A stretch of DNA of 54,417 nucleotides from Cyanophora paradoxa (lineage: Eukaryota > Glaucocystophyceae > Cyanophorales > Cyanophoraceae), in contig QPMI01000187.1 in the NCBI GenBank assembly GCA_004431415.1, positions 1 to 54,417 of the forward strand, given 5' to 3'. Below the pieces are notes generated by a model that was not told the origin of the DNA, ran no database searches, and worked only from the letters and a program-made list of their open reading frames with translations. Shown here piece after piece: positions 42,001 through 53,679 of this stretch. The position numbers and the translations under genes were made by a program. How positions within the stretch are numbered: the stretch's first letter is position 1; each line of letters begins with the position of its first letter.

Positions 42001-42775
42001 CCACCGATACTACCGTCGGCGGCAAGAACTACAGCGCCGAAGCGTTCCGTGGCGCCGTCTCTCGTGCCGCTGCTGCCGGCAAGCTCCTGGTGCGAGCCGT
42101 GCCACTAGTAATCCATCCCAGTCCGGATCCGCTCAGCGGCTCACTTCGGCGGGCTCGCAGGTCACCATCCAGGGCACCGTGTACAACATCTCCGCCTCCG
42201 AATTCAAGGCCGGCGCGACGCTCGGCGGCGTGATCGCCCCCGGCGGCAAGGCCGGCGGCCGCATCGGCCTCGCCAAGCCCAAGATCGGGCGCTTCGGCAA
42301 CTCGGTCGTGAACAAGGCCCGCGGCGCCAACCGCCGCGGGCGCCTGACCTTCAACGTGCCCAAGGATATCTGCGAGGGCCTCCTCAACAGCGACGCGGCC
42401 GGCTTCCTCGAGGCGATCGTGGCCACCGTCACCAACGAGGTCAACGCCTACTCGAACAAGTCGCTAGCCGCCGGCCAGCTCGAGGCCGTCAACGGCTCCA
42501 CCGTCTGCGGCTCGGTCAAGCAGGACATGGACATGTACCCCTCCACCGGCGCTGACGCCATCGCTGCGGCGGACCTCGAGAAGCTCGTCAAGGACGCCGT
42601 GGCGCGCGGCAACATGGCGCTAGAGATCAACGGCGTCACGTACACCATCTCGACCACCGACGGGCTCACGACGATCAGCACGGGCACCGGCACCTCGGCC
42701 GCCCCGTCCACCGCCGCCTCCCTCCTCGCCAGCCTTCTCTTCGCCGTCGCGGCGGCCTTCCTCGCGATGCTGTAG
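36019..42775 (+). CDS. Large secreted or GPI-type surface protein, cysteine-rich, about 28 exons, about 1,350 aa
   Basis: The start at 36019 encodes a signal peptide (RGAALSAAFGAVVVLAALLP, then ASA). Exons with clear acceptors and GTGCG- or GTAAG-type donors follow: about 36,591-36,690, 37,399-37,810 (YMNFGGRPIPLGFVQLN), 37,864-38,000, 38,419-38,650, 39,103-39,230 (CTSRVPGAITCGVCPDI), 39,603-39,781 and 39,853-40,050. Others lie at about 40,118-40,440, 41,034-41,340, 41,640-41,930 and 42,162-42,775. The middle third is rich in Cys pairs (CGYCKDRGC, CAPCNSTTDGPC), and N-glycosylation sites are frequent. The end is a Thr/Ser/Ala-rich spacer followed by a hydrophobic tail (SLLFAVAAAFLAML) with nothing after it, the pattern of a GPI-anchor signal. 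I recognise no named domain. A cell-wall, scale or surface-recognition role is inference. It is the same strand as SulP. Confidence 0.7.
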
Positions 42776-43856
42776 AGAGGAGCCCGAGTCGTGTAGGGGA
42801 AAGGCCGGCGGGGCCGGGGCCGGATTCCCGCATGCATATGTTCGTGCTTAGAATGTAGTTCAGTTGCAGCTGCAGTTGCGCTCCCCTTTCGAATTCGAAG
42901 ATTCGCTCGAGAAATTGTATTCGAATTCAGTTCGATACAATCAGATGATCATGATCAAGAGGGCAGCCTCGCATGTTAGCTCGTAGTGTTAGCGTTATTT
43001 TCGTATTTCCCTTCGTACTTTCGTACGTTTAAAACGCCGAGGTTTGGACCATCGCGTATCACGGGGCGCGCGCACAGCGCGCCTTCGTACAACGTGGCGG
43101 CCTCTCCCGGGCGCGTTTCGTATTCTCAGCTGCAGTCCTGGCTTCGATCTCCGGATCCATCCAATCGGCCTCTCCCCATCCGATGATCGTTTGTGAGCGT
43201 AGATCTAGAGAAGTGTCGAGATTGTGAAACCTGAACAACGAGAGTACGATGAAGATTGCGATTGGGGACTGGATCCGGAGCCGCGGCCGGGTCAGGGAAG
43301 CCGTGCTACCGCGCAATCGATAGCACTGATTAGCGCATGACGTCGACGTCGAGTGCACAATTAAATGGAAAACTTTGCAATGGAAGGTGATCATGATCAC
43401 GATATCGATGCCGAACGCTAACTCGAGATATGAATTCGAAATTATGGGGGCCGGGGAATGGGAGGGAATTCAGAGGGGGGACAGGAGGGGCCGGCCGCGG
43501 GGGCGGGGGAGGGGGGCTGCGGCGCCACGTGCACGGTCCACGTGTTAGTTGCGCACAATTGCAAGCTTTGAGCGCAAGCTTCAGTTTGATTCCTTGATGG
43601 ATCATTGAATTAACCCCCCAATCCATAGTGGCAATCGATATCTTGAATTGCAAAGTAAAACAAATAGTTACAAGGGACAGATGCACACACACACACGCGC
43701 GCGCGTTCTGCCAACGTACTGTCGGCGAGATGTGCGTCTCTACATCGTCTGAATCCCGATCGCGATAGAGCCGAATAGCCAAGTGAAATAAAAATATACT
43801 GCGCGACGCCTGCCGCGTAAATTAAAGCTAGGAACGAGGAAGCTTTAGAAACTACA
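42776..43856. other. Intergenic region between convergent genes; no gene called
   Basis: This holds the 3' side of both the surface-protein gene and the cyclase gene. It is relatively AT-rich at 42,840-43,060 and contains gaattcgaa and gatgatcatgatca palindromic strings, and an (ac)n/(gc)n dinucleotide tract at 43,683-43,705. Open frames here overlap on both strands and show no domain. Confidence 0.5.
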
Positions 43857-46800
43857 CTATCGCGCAATGGAGGCGCGGCTGCCGGACGGCGCCAGCGTCT
43901 TCCGCTGGGCGGCCGCCGGTCCCGGCCCTGGCGTCGGCGACGCCGAGCCGGGCCTGCCGCCCGCCTTCGAATTCGCGGCGGAGACCGACGAGGCGTTGGC
44001 CGGCTTGGAGCCGGGGCCGGGGCCGCCGCCGCCGGTGCCGGCGCCGTCCATCGGGGAGAGGCCTGCAGGGGCCTCATTCGAAGCCAAGCGAAGAGAAGCA
44101 GAGCGGAGGAGCGGGCGGACCGAGGAGGAGGCGCTCGGCGGGGTCGAGGTACTTGGCCATGACGGCCCGCAGCGCCCGCGCCAGCTCCTGCGCCTGCGCA
44201 CGCGCGCGCCACGACGAAGGAAGAAGCCCGGCGTCAGCTGCAGCTACTACGTGCGCCCCCGGCCCCCAAGGAAGCTCGGAAGGACTCTCAGGATCGATAT
44301 CATCGGTATCGGATCCCTCTCTCTCGTGGACGTGCACCTGGGCGGGGGTCTCGAGGCGGTGCTCGCGGACGTAGAACTGCAGCAGCTCCTTCTGCGCGCG
44401 GGCCGACCAGGCCATGGCGTCAGCGCCCCCCCCCCGCCCCGGCCCGGGGCGCCCTCCCCAGCCAGCCACGCTATGAATCTCAAGCGTCGGCCGCGAGCCG
44501 CCAGCGCCGCGCCCGCCCGCCGGGCCCGGGGCGCTGGCGCCCTCCCCGCGAGCCTCTACGGATCCTAGGCCGGGGCGGGCGATCCTAGGCCGGCGCGGGC
44601 GGGAGGGGGCGGGGCGGACGAGCTCGGCGATGAGGCCGCGCTTGGCGAGGAGCGCGTCCCGCGCCGGCCGCACGCTCTCCTCCGACACCTGCCCCCGCCC
44701 CGGCCCCGGGCCCATCCATGATCAGCGGCAGGCGGTCGGCGGTTGGAGCGAAAGGCTGGGGAACATCGGCCGGCGCGTGCAGAGGAAAATAAATCGTTCG
44801 TCTAGAACCTTAAGCGGCAGTCGGCGCGTCGCTTCTAGAAGAGAAAGGAGCGGCGGCGGCGCCAGAACTTGTCGGAAGCCGCCCAAGTCAGAGGCGGGCG
44901 GGCGGGCGCACGAGGGCCTGCGCGGCGTCGACGGTGGCCCGCAGCGCCGCCGCCTCCTCCCGCGCCGCCTGCGCCCCCGCCCGCGCCTCCTCCGCCTCCC
45001 CCTCCGCAACCTGCCGAATTCAAAGGGGGCTCAACAACAGGCCCGGGGTCTCGAATGAAACCTTTCATCATATAGTCTATACTGGGAGATTGGCATGAGC
45101 TTAAGTACTAGTCTCGGCCTTAGCGACGGCCGCCGGGCGGGGCGGGGCGGGGCGGGGCGGACCTGGCGGGCGGCCTCGGCGGCCTGGAGGGCGGCCTTGA
45201 GCGAGGCGGAGACGGCGCGCTCCCGCGCCGCCTCCGCCGCCCCCCGCCGCGCCTCCTCCACCGCCTCCCCCAGCTGCCCCCGGCCCGAGGTTAGCGCTCA
45301 GCCCGCTTGCTTGCTTTGCGCGCGCGGCAAAGGAGGCGATTAAAACCGATATATATCGGTTCAGTTAGTTCTTCAGTGTTATTTAGTCTGCTATATATAT
45401 ATTATATGCTGGTTGTTTGCATGGATTATTATTCGGTCGGGTTCGAAATGATCCCGCGCGCCTCCTTGGCCTTCTCGACGCGCTCCTGGCTGACGGCGCG
45501 GAGGACGGCGTTTTTCTGGTCGAGCTGCGCCGCCACCTCCACCCGCTCCCGCTTCTCCCGCTCCAGGTCCCTCTGCCCGCCCCGAGAAGAAGGAAGAATC
45601 AGAAGGGAGGCCGAACGAAAACGTAGGGCGCGCGCGGGCGGCCGGCCACTAGGTCCTAGATATATTTTCATCGGTCCCGGCCCGGCCCGGCCCGGGATCA
45701 GGAGGAAACCGAACGAGAGCGTAGGGAGCGCGCGGGCGGGCGGCCACTAGGTGGGAGACATATTTTCATCTAGCTTAATCGGACGGGGGTAGGGGGCGCG
45801 GGGGTGTAGGTGGGGAGGGAAGAGAGGGGGGGTAGGAGGGTTCGCACGTTGGCGGCGTGTGCGGCTTCGAGGTCCTTCGCGAGGGCGGCGGAGGCGGCCC
45901 GCAGCGTCGCCGCCTCCGCCCGCAGCGCCGAGAGCTCCTGCGCATGCGCGCGCGGGCGCTGTTAAAAGAAGAGGCGAGAAGGGGGGAGGGGGGGCGAGGG
46001 GGGACGGAGGGCGGCGGTGAGGAGAGAGCGGAGAAAGGGAGAAAGAGGGAAAACTTCGGAAGGCCGCGCTAGCGCTTTGAGTCAGGTGGTCTAGCAAGTT
46101 TTACCGAGCGGGCGCGGCGGATAGACAACAGGGGGCGGGCCGGGCGAGGCGAGGCGGAAACGCGCAACGCCGCGCTTCGACTCGTGTTCGAGCGATCCGG
46201 CGCTCTCTTAATAAAGCCCGGGGGGGTCCTGCCCGGCCCGGGCGTGCGGGGGGCGGGGCGCACGGCCTGGGCGGCCTTGAGGGCCTCCTGGGCGCGGAGG
46301 GCCTCCCCCCGCCCCCGCGTCGCCTCCCGCGTCCGCTCGTGCAGGTCCCCTGCGCCCGCGCCCCTCAGATGGCTCGGATGACTCGGACCGGATCGAATCG
46401 AGTCGCGCGCTCTAGATCTTCGGGTTCCCTAGGCTGGCGGGGCCGGGCTGGGTCGGCTGGGGTTCGAGCCCGTATCTCCTCTTCCGGATCTAACTTCAAG
46501 CACGGCTCGGCGGCCCGTGCGCGCACTTCCTGCGCGCTAGGCCAGGCTCCCTGGGTCCCCGGGGGCCCCCGGGGCCCGGCCCATTATTGTGGCGCGCGGG
46601 GCCAGGGCCGGACGCACCGCGGAGGGCGGTGAGCTCCTTGGAGTAGCGGACGGTCGCCAGCTCCAGCCGCTCCTCGTGCCCCTTCACCTGAGGGGGGGAA
46701 AAGTTGGCGGCAGGGACCCGAGAAGCGGGGAGGGGAAGCGGGGAGGGGAGAGGGGGTGGGGCGGTGGGGAGAAGAAGCTCGGGGAAGCGTGGGGCGGGCG

Positions 46801-49800
46801 CGCCTCTAGCTGTAGGCTGGCTGGGCTAGGCTAGGTAAAGGGGAGAAGTTGGGGCGGGGAGAAGAAAGCGAGAAGCGAGGGAGCCAGGTCCCCGACCAGG
46901 AGCGGGGCGAGCTCCCGTTCTAGAGAGGCGGAGGCGCCCCCCCGTTCTCGGGGCGCGGAAAGGATCTAGCTCGGCCCCCCGTTCTCGGGGCGCGGAAGGG
47001 GAAGCGGGGAGGGGAGAGGGGGATCTAGCTCGGCGCACCTCCTCCTCGAGCTGGGCGAGGCGGGCGCGGGCGGCGGCGAGGTCGCCATGCGCCGCCTCCC
47101 GGCCCCGCTCCACCGGGTCCAGCCGCCCCCGCACCTCCTCCAGCTGCCCCCGACACAAAGCTCAGCTTCCTAGCCTCCCCCTTCTTTCTTCTAAGGCGGA
47201 CCTCCTCTTTGAGGGCGGCGGCGGTGCGCTCGGCCTCGAGCTTCTCGCCGGCGGCCGCGAAGACCTTCGCCTTCGTCCGCGCCAGCTCCGCCTCCAGCTC
47301 CCGGATCTGGCGGCACCACGCGTACCCCGCCCAGCAGCCGTGAGGAAAGCGATGGGGAGGAAAGCGATCCAGGAAGGAAGGAGAGACCCAGGGAAGAGCG
47401 AGCGACTCGTTACAGGCCTCTGCCCCTGCCCCCCGACTAGTGCTACAGCTGCAGCTACAGCTGCAGCTACAGCTGAAGGAAAAGGCGGACCTCGAAGACG
47501 GCGCCCTGGATGTACTCCGACTTCTCCTTCGACTGCGCGCGGCGGGGTACGCTTGAGCCGCCCGCCCCCCCCGATCCGATCCGAGACGGCGGGAGGGGGG
47601 GAGGGGTGTCGGGATAGAAGGCAAGGCGAGGGCGGAGCGCGGGGCCGTCTTGTCTAGGCGCCCCGGCCAGCCGGCGCCGTCCCGCCGCTCCAGGGTGGGT
47701 GGGTGGGTGGGTGGGTGGTGTGGTGGTGGGGGGGCGAGGGGGGGGGGGGGGGGGGGGGGGACGGGGGCGGGGCGGGAGGGCGGCGGGGGCGCGCCTTGCC
47801 CTCGGTGTCGGAGAGCAGCGCGTCCCGCCGCTTCACCTGCCGCCCGTAGAAAGCTAAGCAGAAGAGGGAGGGGGAGGGCGGGGGGGGTACGCGCCTCGGC
47901 GGCGAGGGCCTCGGCCTCGCCGGCCTTGGCCTCGAGGGCCCGCGAGAGCCGCTCGGACTCCGCCTGCGCGGGGGCCGGGGGCGAGGGGGGCGCGAGACGC
48001 GGCCGTCAAGGACGAGAAGGGCGGCTCTGCTCTAGATCTGAGAGGCTGGCTAGCTCGGGCTGTGAGGTCTTGATCTGGAGGGTGCTATAGCTATCTCCAG
48101 GAAAGGTGGGCGGGGGGGAGGGGCGGGGCGGGGAGGGCGGGCGGGCCTGGAGGCGCTTGAGGTCGGCCTTCATCGCCGCGTTCTGCCGCGAGTGCTCCTG
48201 CGAGGAGCCCGCCGCACGTTGGCCGGCGCGCCCCCCCTCGACCGCCCGCCGTCGGCCGGGCGGGGGTCCGGAGCAGACGGACGGACCTCGGCGTTGGCGA
48301 GGCGGAGGGTCAGCTGCTGGTTCGTCGCCGCCAGCCGCTCGTTCTCCGCCTGCGGCCGAGCGCGCTCAGGGAAACGGGGGGAAAGGAGAGGGCTGGTGGG
48401 GCGCCTTAAGCTGGCGGAGGGCCTTCTTCTCCGTCTCGCGGGAGTGGTCCCGGAACCCCCGGCTCTCCCGCACCTCGTCCCCCACCTGCGCGGAGGAGGC
48501 GAGGGGGAGGGGGGGGGGGGGGGGGGGGGGGAAGTCAGGGGCGGGTGAAGGGTGGGCAGGTGGGCGGGGGGCGCGCGGCGCGCCTCCTGCCGGAGCTTGG
48601 AGATGGTACCCATGAGCCTGGACGCCGAAAGTCAGCGCGCGGCGCGCTGACAAGTCGGCTTGGGCGCGCGGCGCCGGGCCGCGCAAAGGGCGCGCGGCGC
48701 GCTGATAAGAATATAATACGAATCTAATACTAATAGAATCTAACGGCGGGGGGGCGGGGCGGACGACTCAAACTTGGCGACGGCCTCCGTGATGGCCGCC
48801 GTGCTCGCCGCGTCCTTCGACGCCCCGCCCCCGCCCCGCTGCCGTCCAGACTAAGGCTAGAGAGAGCGAAAGCGAGAGGGAGGGAGAGAGATTTGATCGC
48901 TCACGAAGCGGCGGAGGCGGGAGGCGAGGCCGTCCGCGTCGCCCCGCACGTTCTCCACCACCGATTCCATCGCCCGCAGCTTCTCCAGGATCTGAGGGGA
49001 GGAGGAAGGAAGAAGAGGTCAGGAAGGGAAGGAAGGCTTGGTAGCTCTAGCTAGCAGCTAGGTAGCTAGCGCACGGCCTCGTTCTTGGACTGCATCTCCT
49101 TGATCTGCTCCGTGGCGCTCTCGGCCGCCGTCGCCTTGCCGACGGGCGGGAAGGCGCGCTTGCCCAGGGCCCTGGGCAGGCACTGCGTGATGGCCTCGGG
49201 CGTCTCGAGCCCCTTGAGCTGAACCTGCGCGCGCGCCAGAGCAATTGTAAGCTCAGCCCCGAGCTCTGGGCTTATAATTAGCTAAGCCATCCTAGACCCC
49301 GAACCAGCTCTGGGGACCAAAACTGAGCTCGCGTGCGCCAAACCAAGGATACGCCAAACCAAGCCCCGAGCTCTGGGCTAAGCAGGCTAAGAAAGGCCCC
49401 TGCAGCTACTTCAAGCTCCCCATCCGAAGGCTCATGATCAGCTCAGGGAGGCCCAGGCCCGCCCCCTCGCATGCCAAACGTAAGCTAAGCCGGGCCCGAG
49501 CTCTGGGCTACGCTAAGCAAGGCCCCTACAGCTAATCTCGCGGCGCCCAAGGCCTAGACCAGGCCAGGCCAGGCCAAGCAAGCTCAGCCCAGCTCGGCCC
49601 AGCTCAGCTCAGCTCAGCGAGGCCCCTGGGCCCGCCCGCCCCCTCGCCCCTGGCCCGCACCTCGCCGAGGGGCTTGAAGACGGCCTCCTTCTTCAGCTCG
49701 GCCATGTGCCCCTCCAGCGCCCTGCGAACCAAGGGCGGGCGGAGAGGTCAGCGCTAGCGCTCCCGTACAGAGCGGGGCGGGCGTGCTTCATGGCGGAGCC

Positions 49801-52800
49801 GGAGACGGTGATCTGGCCCCCGTGGCAGATCCCCTCCACCCGCGCCGCCCGATTCACTGCACCGAAAGCGGAGGTTATAGGTTAGATATGGTTAGCTGTT
49901 CGTTGCTTCTTCTTTTCCGGCGGCGTGGCGCGCGGGCGCGGGCGCACCCATCGGGCCGAAGTAGTCTGCGGGCGGGCTCGGGCCTCAGCTGGGGCTGTCG
50001 GGAGGGGGGTACGGGTGCGGGCGGTGCGGGCGCACGTACCCATGCGCCGCGTGGTCGGGTCCGGCTCGCACGAGGGCTCCCCCGTCTGCCCCGCCCCGTC
50101 AAAAAGAAGAAAGAAGGAAAGGAAAGAAAAGAAAGGAAAGAAAAGGAAAGGAAAGAAAAGGAAAGAAGGAAAGGAAAGGAAAGGAAAGGAAGGGAGGGGG
50201 CGGACGTGGCAGCCCATGCGGACGCGGAGGCCGCGCCAGAGGAGCGACCCCGCCTCGTCCTCCTCCACCGCGCTCTCCGGGTTCTGCCCTCCCTCGAGCA
50301 TGTCAGTTCGAGCCGCAAAGCTTGTCTTCTCTCAGAGTCTAGCTTTATCTAGGAAAAGCGCTTGTCTTATCTAGCTTTTGTCTTGGAAGCTCGGACCCGG
50401 TCTCATCTGATCCGATCTAGGCAAAGCCGGCGGGGGCGGCGGGAGTGGGCGGCGTGCCTTCAGGAGCTCAGGGTCCCACTCCTCCTTCGTCAGCTGCACC
50501 TGCGCCGCACGGAGTCAAAGGGCGAGTGGCGTCGGACATCTCTCGCTGTACCCCGTGTCCAGAGGGCGGGGGGGGGGTACCTGGACGTCGAGGCAGAACC
50601 GGATCGCCTCCAGCGCCGACGCGAACGCGATCATGAACGCGTCCCCTGGAGGGGGGGGGGATGAGGCGGGGAGGGGTAGGGGGGGGGCGGCTCCGCACCC
50701 TCGGTCTTGACCTCGTACCCTTTCCAGGCCCTGCCCGGATCGAAGCGTCGCTTAGGCATCACAAGAGAGACGGGCAAAAAGAGGGCCCGGGCTGACTTGA
50801 TGCGGGCGCGCATGAGGCGGTTGTGCTGCGAACGAAGCGGAAGTCAGGTGAAGTTCGTCGGGGGGGGGGGGGGAACGGGGGTACCTGCTTGAGGGCGGCG
50901 GCCATCAGCTTCGCGTTGCTCTCCCACTGCGCCGTCGACCCCTGGATGTCTGCCCGGGGTACAGTTATTCACCCTCGAGCACCTGCCTGTCGGGGCGGGA
51001 CGGGGGTACCAGTGAAGACGAGGGTCACGTTGCCGGTCGGGGGGAGCGCCCCGTCGTCGTCAGGCCTGTACCCCTCCTGCGGCGCCAGGCCGGGTTTACG
51101 AAGAAGGGCGGGAAGAAGTGAGGGGGTACAGGGTCCCACCACGCGGGACTCGCGGATGCGCTCCTCGATCGCGACGAGCTTCGCGCTGAGGGACTGCCGG
51201 CGGAAGGAAGAACGAGACAAGGCACCAGCGATTAGATGAGGGGCATTAGTGCAAGGTTTCTTCTGCCTCACCTGAACTTCGTTGCGCTCGGCCTTGAGGC
51301 TCGCCTCCGTCTGCTGCAGCTCCCTCATGAAGCGCTGCGCCCGAAAGAGAGAGAGAAACAAGCCCAAGGCGTCAGCAAAGCAAGGAACTGAAGCCGAGGG
51401 GATGGGGGCGGGCCTCGACGGAGGCGGCGGCGTCGGCGACGAGCCGCTCCCTCTCCGCCGCCTCCGCCCGCGCCGCCTTCTCCAGCGACTCCGCCTGCGC
51501 GCCCGGTACCCCCCGCCTCGACTCAGCCCCTTCGCTTTAAACAGCCACGCTACGCTTCGCTACGCTACGCTTTGGGGGCGCGCCTTGTGCTGGATGTCCC
51601 CGAGCTGGGTGCGCAGCTTCGCCAGCTCGCCCTCCGCCCCCCGCTGCGCATCCAGCAGCGACGAGACCTGAGCGGCCGGGGACAGGGCGCGGGGTCAGCC
51701 GAGGAGGTGGAGGGGGGGGGAGGGGGGGGGGGGGGGGCGGGTGAATCGCGAGCCTGCTGCTCCAGCCCGCTCGCCTGCGGAAGGAACGGGGTACAGTGAG
51801 TCAAGGCTCAAGAGAAGGCGGGAGGGGGGGGGAAGCAGGGGGGTACCCGCTCCATGGCCTTCTTGGCGCGCTCGGAGAGGGACTTGTGGGACGCTTTCAT
51901 GCCGTTCATCGTCTCCAGCGGGATCACCTGAGGTGGGGGAGGGGGGGTACGGGGCGCGCTCGCTCATGGGGCAGAGGGGCGCGGGAGGGGGGTACAGGGC
52001 CGCGCCTCCTCTATGAAGTCGCGCCCCAGCCCGACCGTGTTCCGCAGGATGAACGTCGGAACGGACAACAGCTGCGGGGGGTACGCGCTCGGAAGATGGA
52101 CAGGGAGGGGGAAATGTCGGGGAGGGGAACGCCGCACCCGGTTGCCCGCGATCTCGAGGTTGTCGAGCTTGCGGCACTTCTCCAAGTCCGCCGGGAGCTT
52201 CCTGCGGGTTGTACGGGCTCGTTTGTTGGGGGTGGGGGGAAGGGCCCCGGGGGGTACGGCGTTCGGGGCGCACGCGAGCTGGTTGTTCTGGAGAAGGAGG
52301 GTACTGAGGTTCTCCAGCCACCCGATGGAGGAGGGGCACTGCAAGGGGGGGAGAGGCTCGGAAGGGCGGCGGGGGGGGGGGGGGAAGGCGCGGGGGGGGG
52401 GGGGGAAGGCCTCAGGGGCTAGCAGATTACCTGAGTTATAATGTTGCTGGAGAAATCGAGGTACTCGAGCGACGTGATTCGGCTGCGCGGGGTACGGGAT
52501 TCAAGAGAAAGCGGGGATACGCGTCCGTGGGGCTCGGCGACATCGCACGCACCCGATCGTGGAGGGGATCTCCTTCACTGGGGGTACGTTAAGCGAAGCT
52601 CGGGACGGGAGAGAAGGGGGGGGAGTGCGGGGTGGGGTACATATGTTCTGGGAGGCTTTGAGGGCCGTGAGGCTCGAGAGGCGCTCGAAGGATTTGTGAA
52701 GCGCCTGCGGGGAAAGGGGGCGGATCAGGGGGTACAGGAGCACGGGGGGGTACGTGCGGACCTGGATCTGGTTTCGGGAGATGTCCAGGGTGATCTGAGG

Positions 52801-53679
52801 GGGTACAGGACGTTTCGAAAATATCCAAGAAAAGGAACAGCTAAGGGCGTACGAGGGAGGAGAGGTAGGGGCCGAGGTCGGGGCAGGCCTGGAGGGCTCG
52901 GATCTCAGCGAGCGAAGCTAGATAGCGAGCGCCGAGGCTGGATCAAATTCTAGAGAGGCCGGCGGGACCTGCAGGGCTTGGTCGGAGACGTTGAGCTCGG
53001 TCAGCCCGGAGAGGGCGGCGGCGACGGAGGAGGCAGCCGGCTTCCGGAGGAACGAGCCCTGCTTCACCATGGCACCGGAGGCGCCGGAGGCAGAGGCGGC
53101 AGCGGCGGCGGCCGCCGCCGGCTTCTTCTCCGCGTCCGGGGCCCCTGAGGCGACGGAGGCGCGCCGGAGGCCCGTCGGAGCTGTGATGTCCGGCTGTGAC
53201 GAGCTGCGCGGGCCGGGTCAGTCGGTGAGTCAGCGGCCCGGCGGGGGCATCGCGTGCCTCCGGGAGACGCGGGCGTAGAGCGGGGAGCGCGAGTTGCTGC
53301 GCGCCCCCCCGGTGGGCGTGAGCGCCCCGGGGCGCGAGCCCGAGCGCGCGCCCTGCAGGGACGCCGCGTCTGCTTCAGACTCGCGCGCAGAGTCGGCGGG
53401 CGACGTCTCCGCCGCCGTGAGCAGCGGCGTCGTCACGAGGAGCTCGCCAACGCCGCCCAGCCCGCCGGTGCCAGCCGCTGCCTTCCCGACCGATCCGGCC
53501 CCGTTCGACAAGTACAGGGGATTAGCGGGGTCGCTGACGCCTCCCGCCGCCGACTCCAGAGGGACCGAATTCGGGCGCTGCTGGTTGGCGGGTGGGCTCA
53601 GCGTGTTCTGCAGGTTCGAGGCAGAGGCAGGCTTTGCCGGGAGCGGCGGCAGCGCGCCGCTGCTCGGCGATCGCAGCAT
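43857..53679 (-). CDS. LRR - coiled-coil - adenylate/guanylate cyclase - coiled-coil protein, tens of exons
   Basis: Read right to left. A Ser/Ala/Pro-rich N-terminus (from 53679) is followed by leucine-rich repeats, for example LSGLTELNVSDQAL, ITLDISRNQIQ, LTALKASQN, ITSLEYLDFSSNIIT and LENLSTLLLQNNQL. Next come short coiled coils (52.0-51.1 kb) and then a class III cyclase domain. GNVTLVFT|DIQGSTAQWE supplies the first metal Asp, GYEVKTEGDAFMIAF the base-selecting Lys and second Asp, and RVRMGCHVGEPSC the GxHxG-type turn. DYFGPMVNRAARVEGI supplies the Asn and Arg of the transition-state pair, and LGEVQLKGLETPEAITQ the usual end. All catalytic residues are present. From 49.0 kb to 44 kb many exons encode long coiled coil, and a Gly/Pro/Ser-rich tail stops at 43857. 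LRR plus cyclase recalls fungal Cyr1. More N-terminal exons may lie at 53.9-54.2 kb. Confidence 0.85.
47690..47762. repeat. GGGT tandem tract and G-run in an intron of the cyclase gene
   Basis: ggtgggtgggtggg repeats followed by an interrupted run of more than 20 G. Similar G-runs in the same gene occur at about 48,508-48,531, 51,710-51,737 and 52,369-52,404. On the transcribed strand these are C-rich introns, and the plus strand is G-quadruplex-prone. Confidence 0.85.
50100..50197. repeat. Polypurine tract, (ggaaa)n-like
   Basis: Nearly 100 bp of G and A only (gaaaggaaagaaaaggaaag and variants), lying in an intron of the minus-strand cyclase gene between the RVRMGCHV and GEPSC exons or just beside them. 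In the transcript it is a long polypyrimidine tract. Confidence 0.85.
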
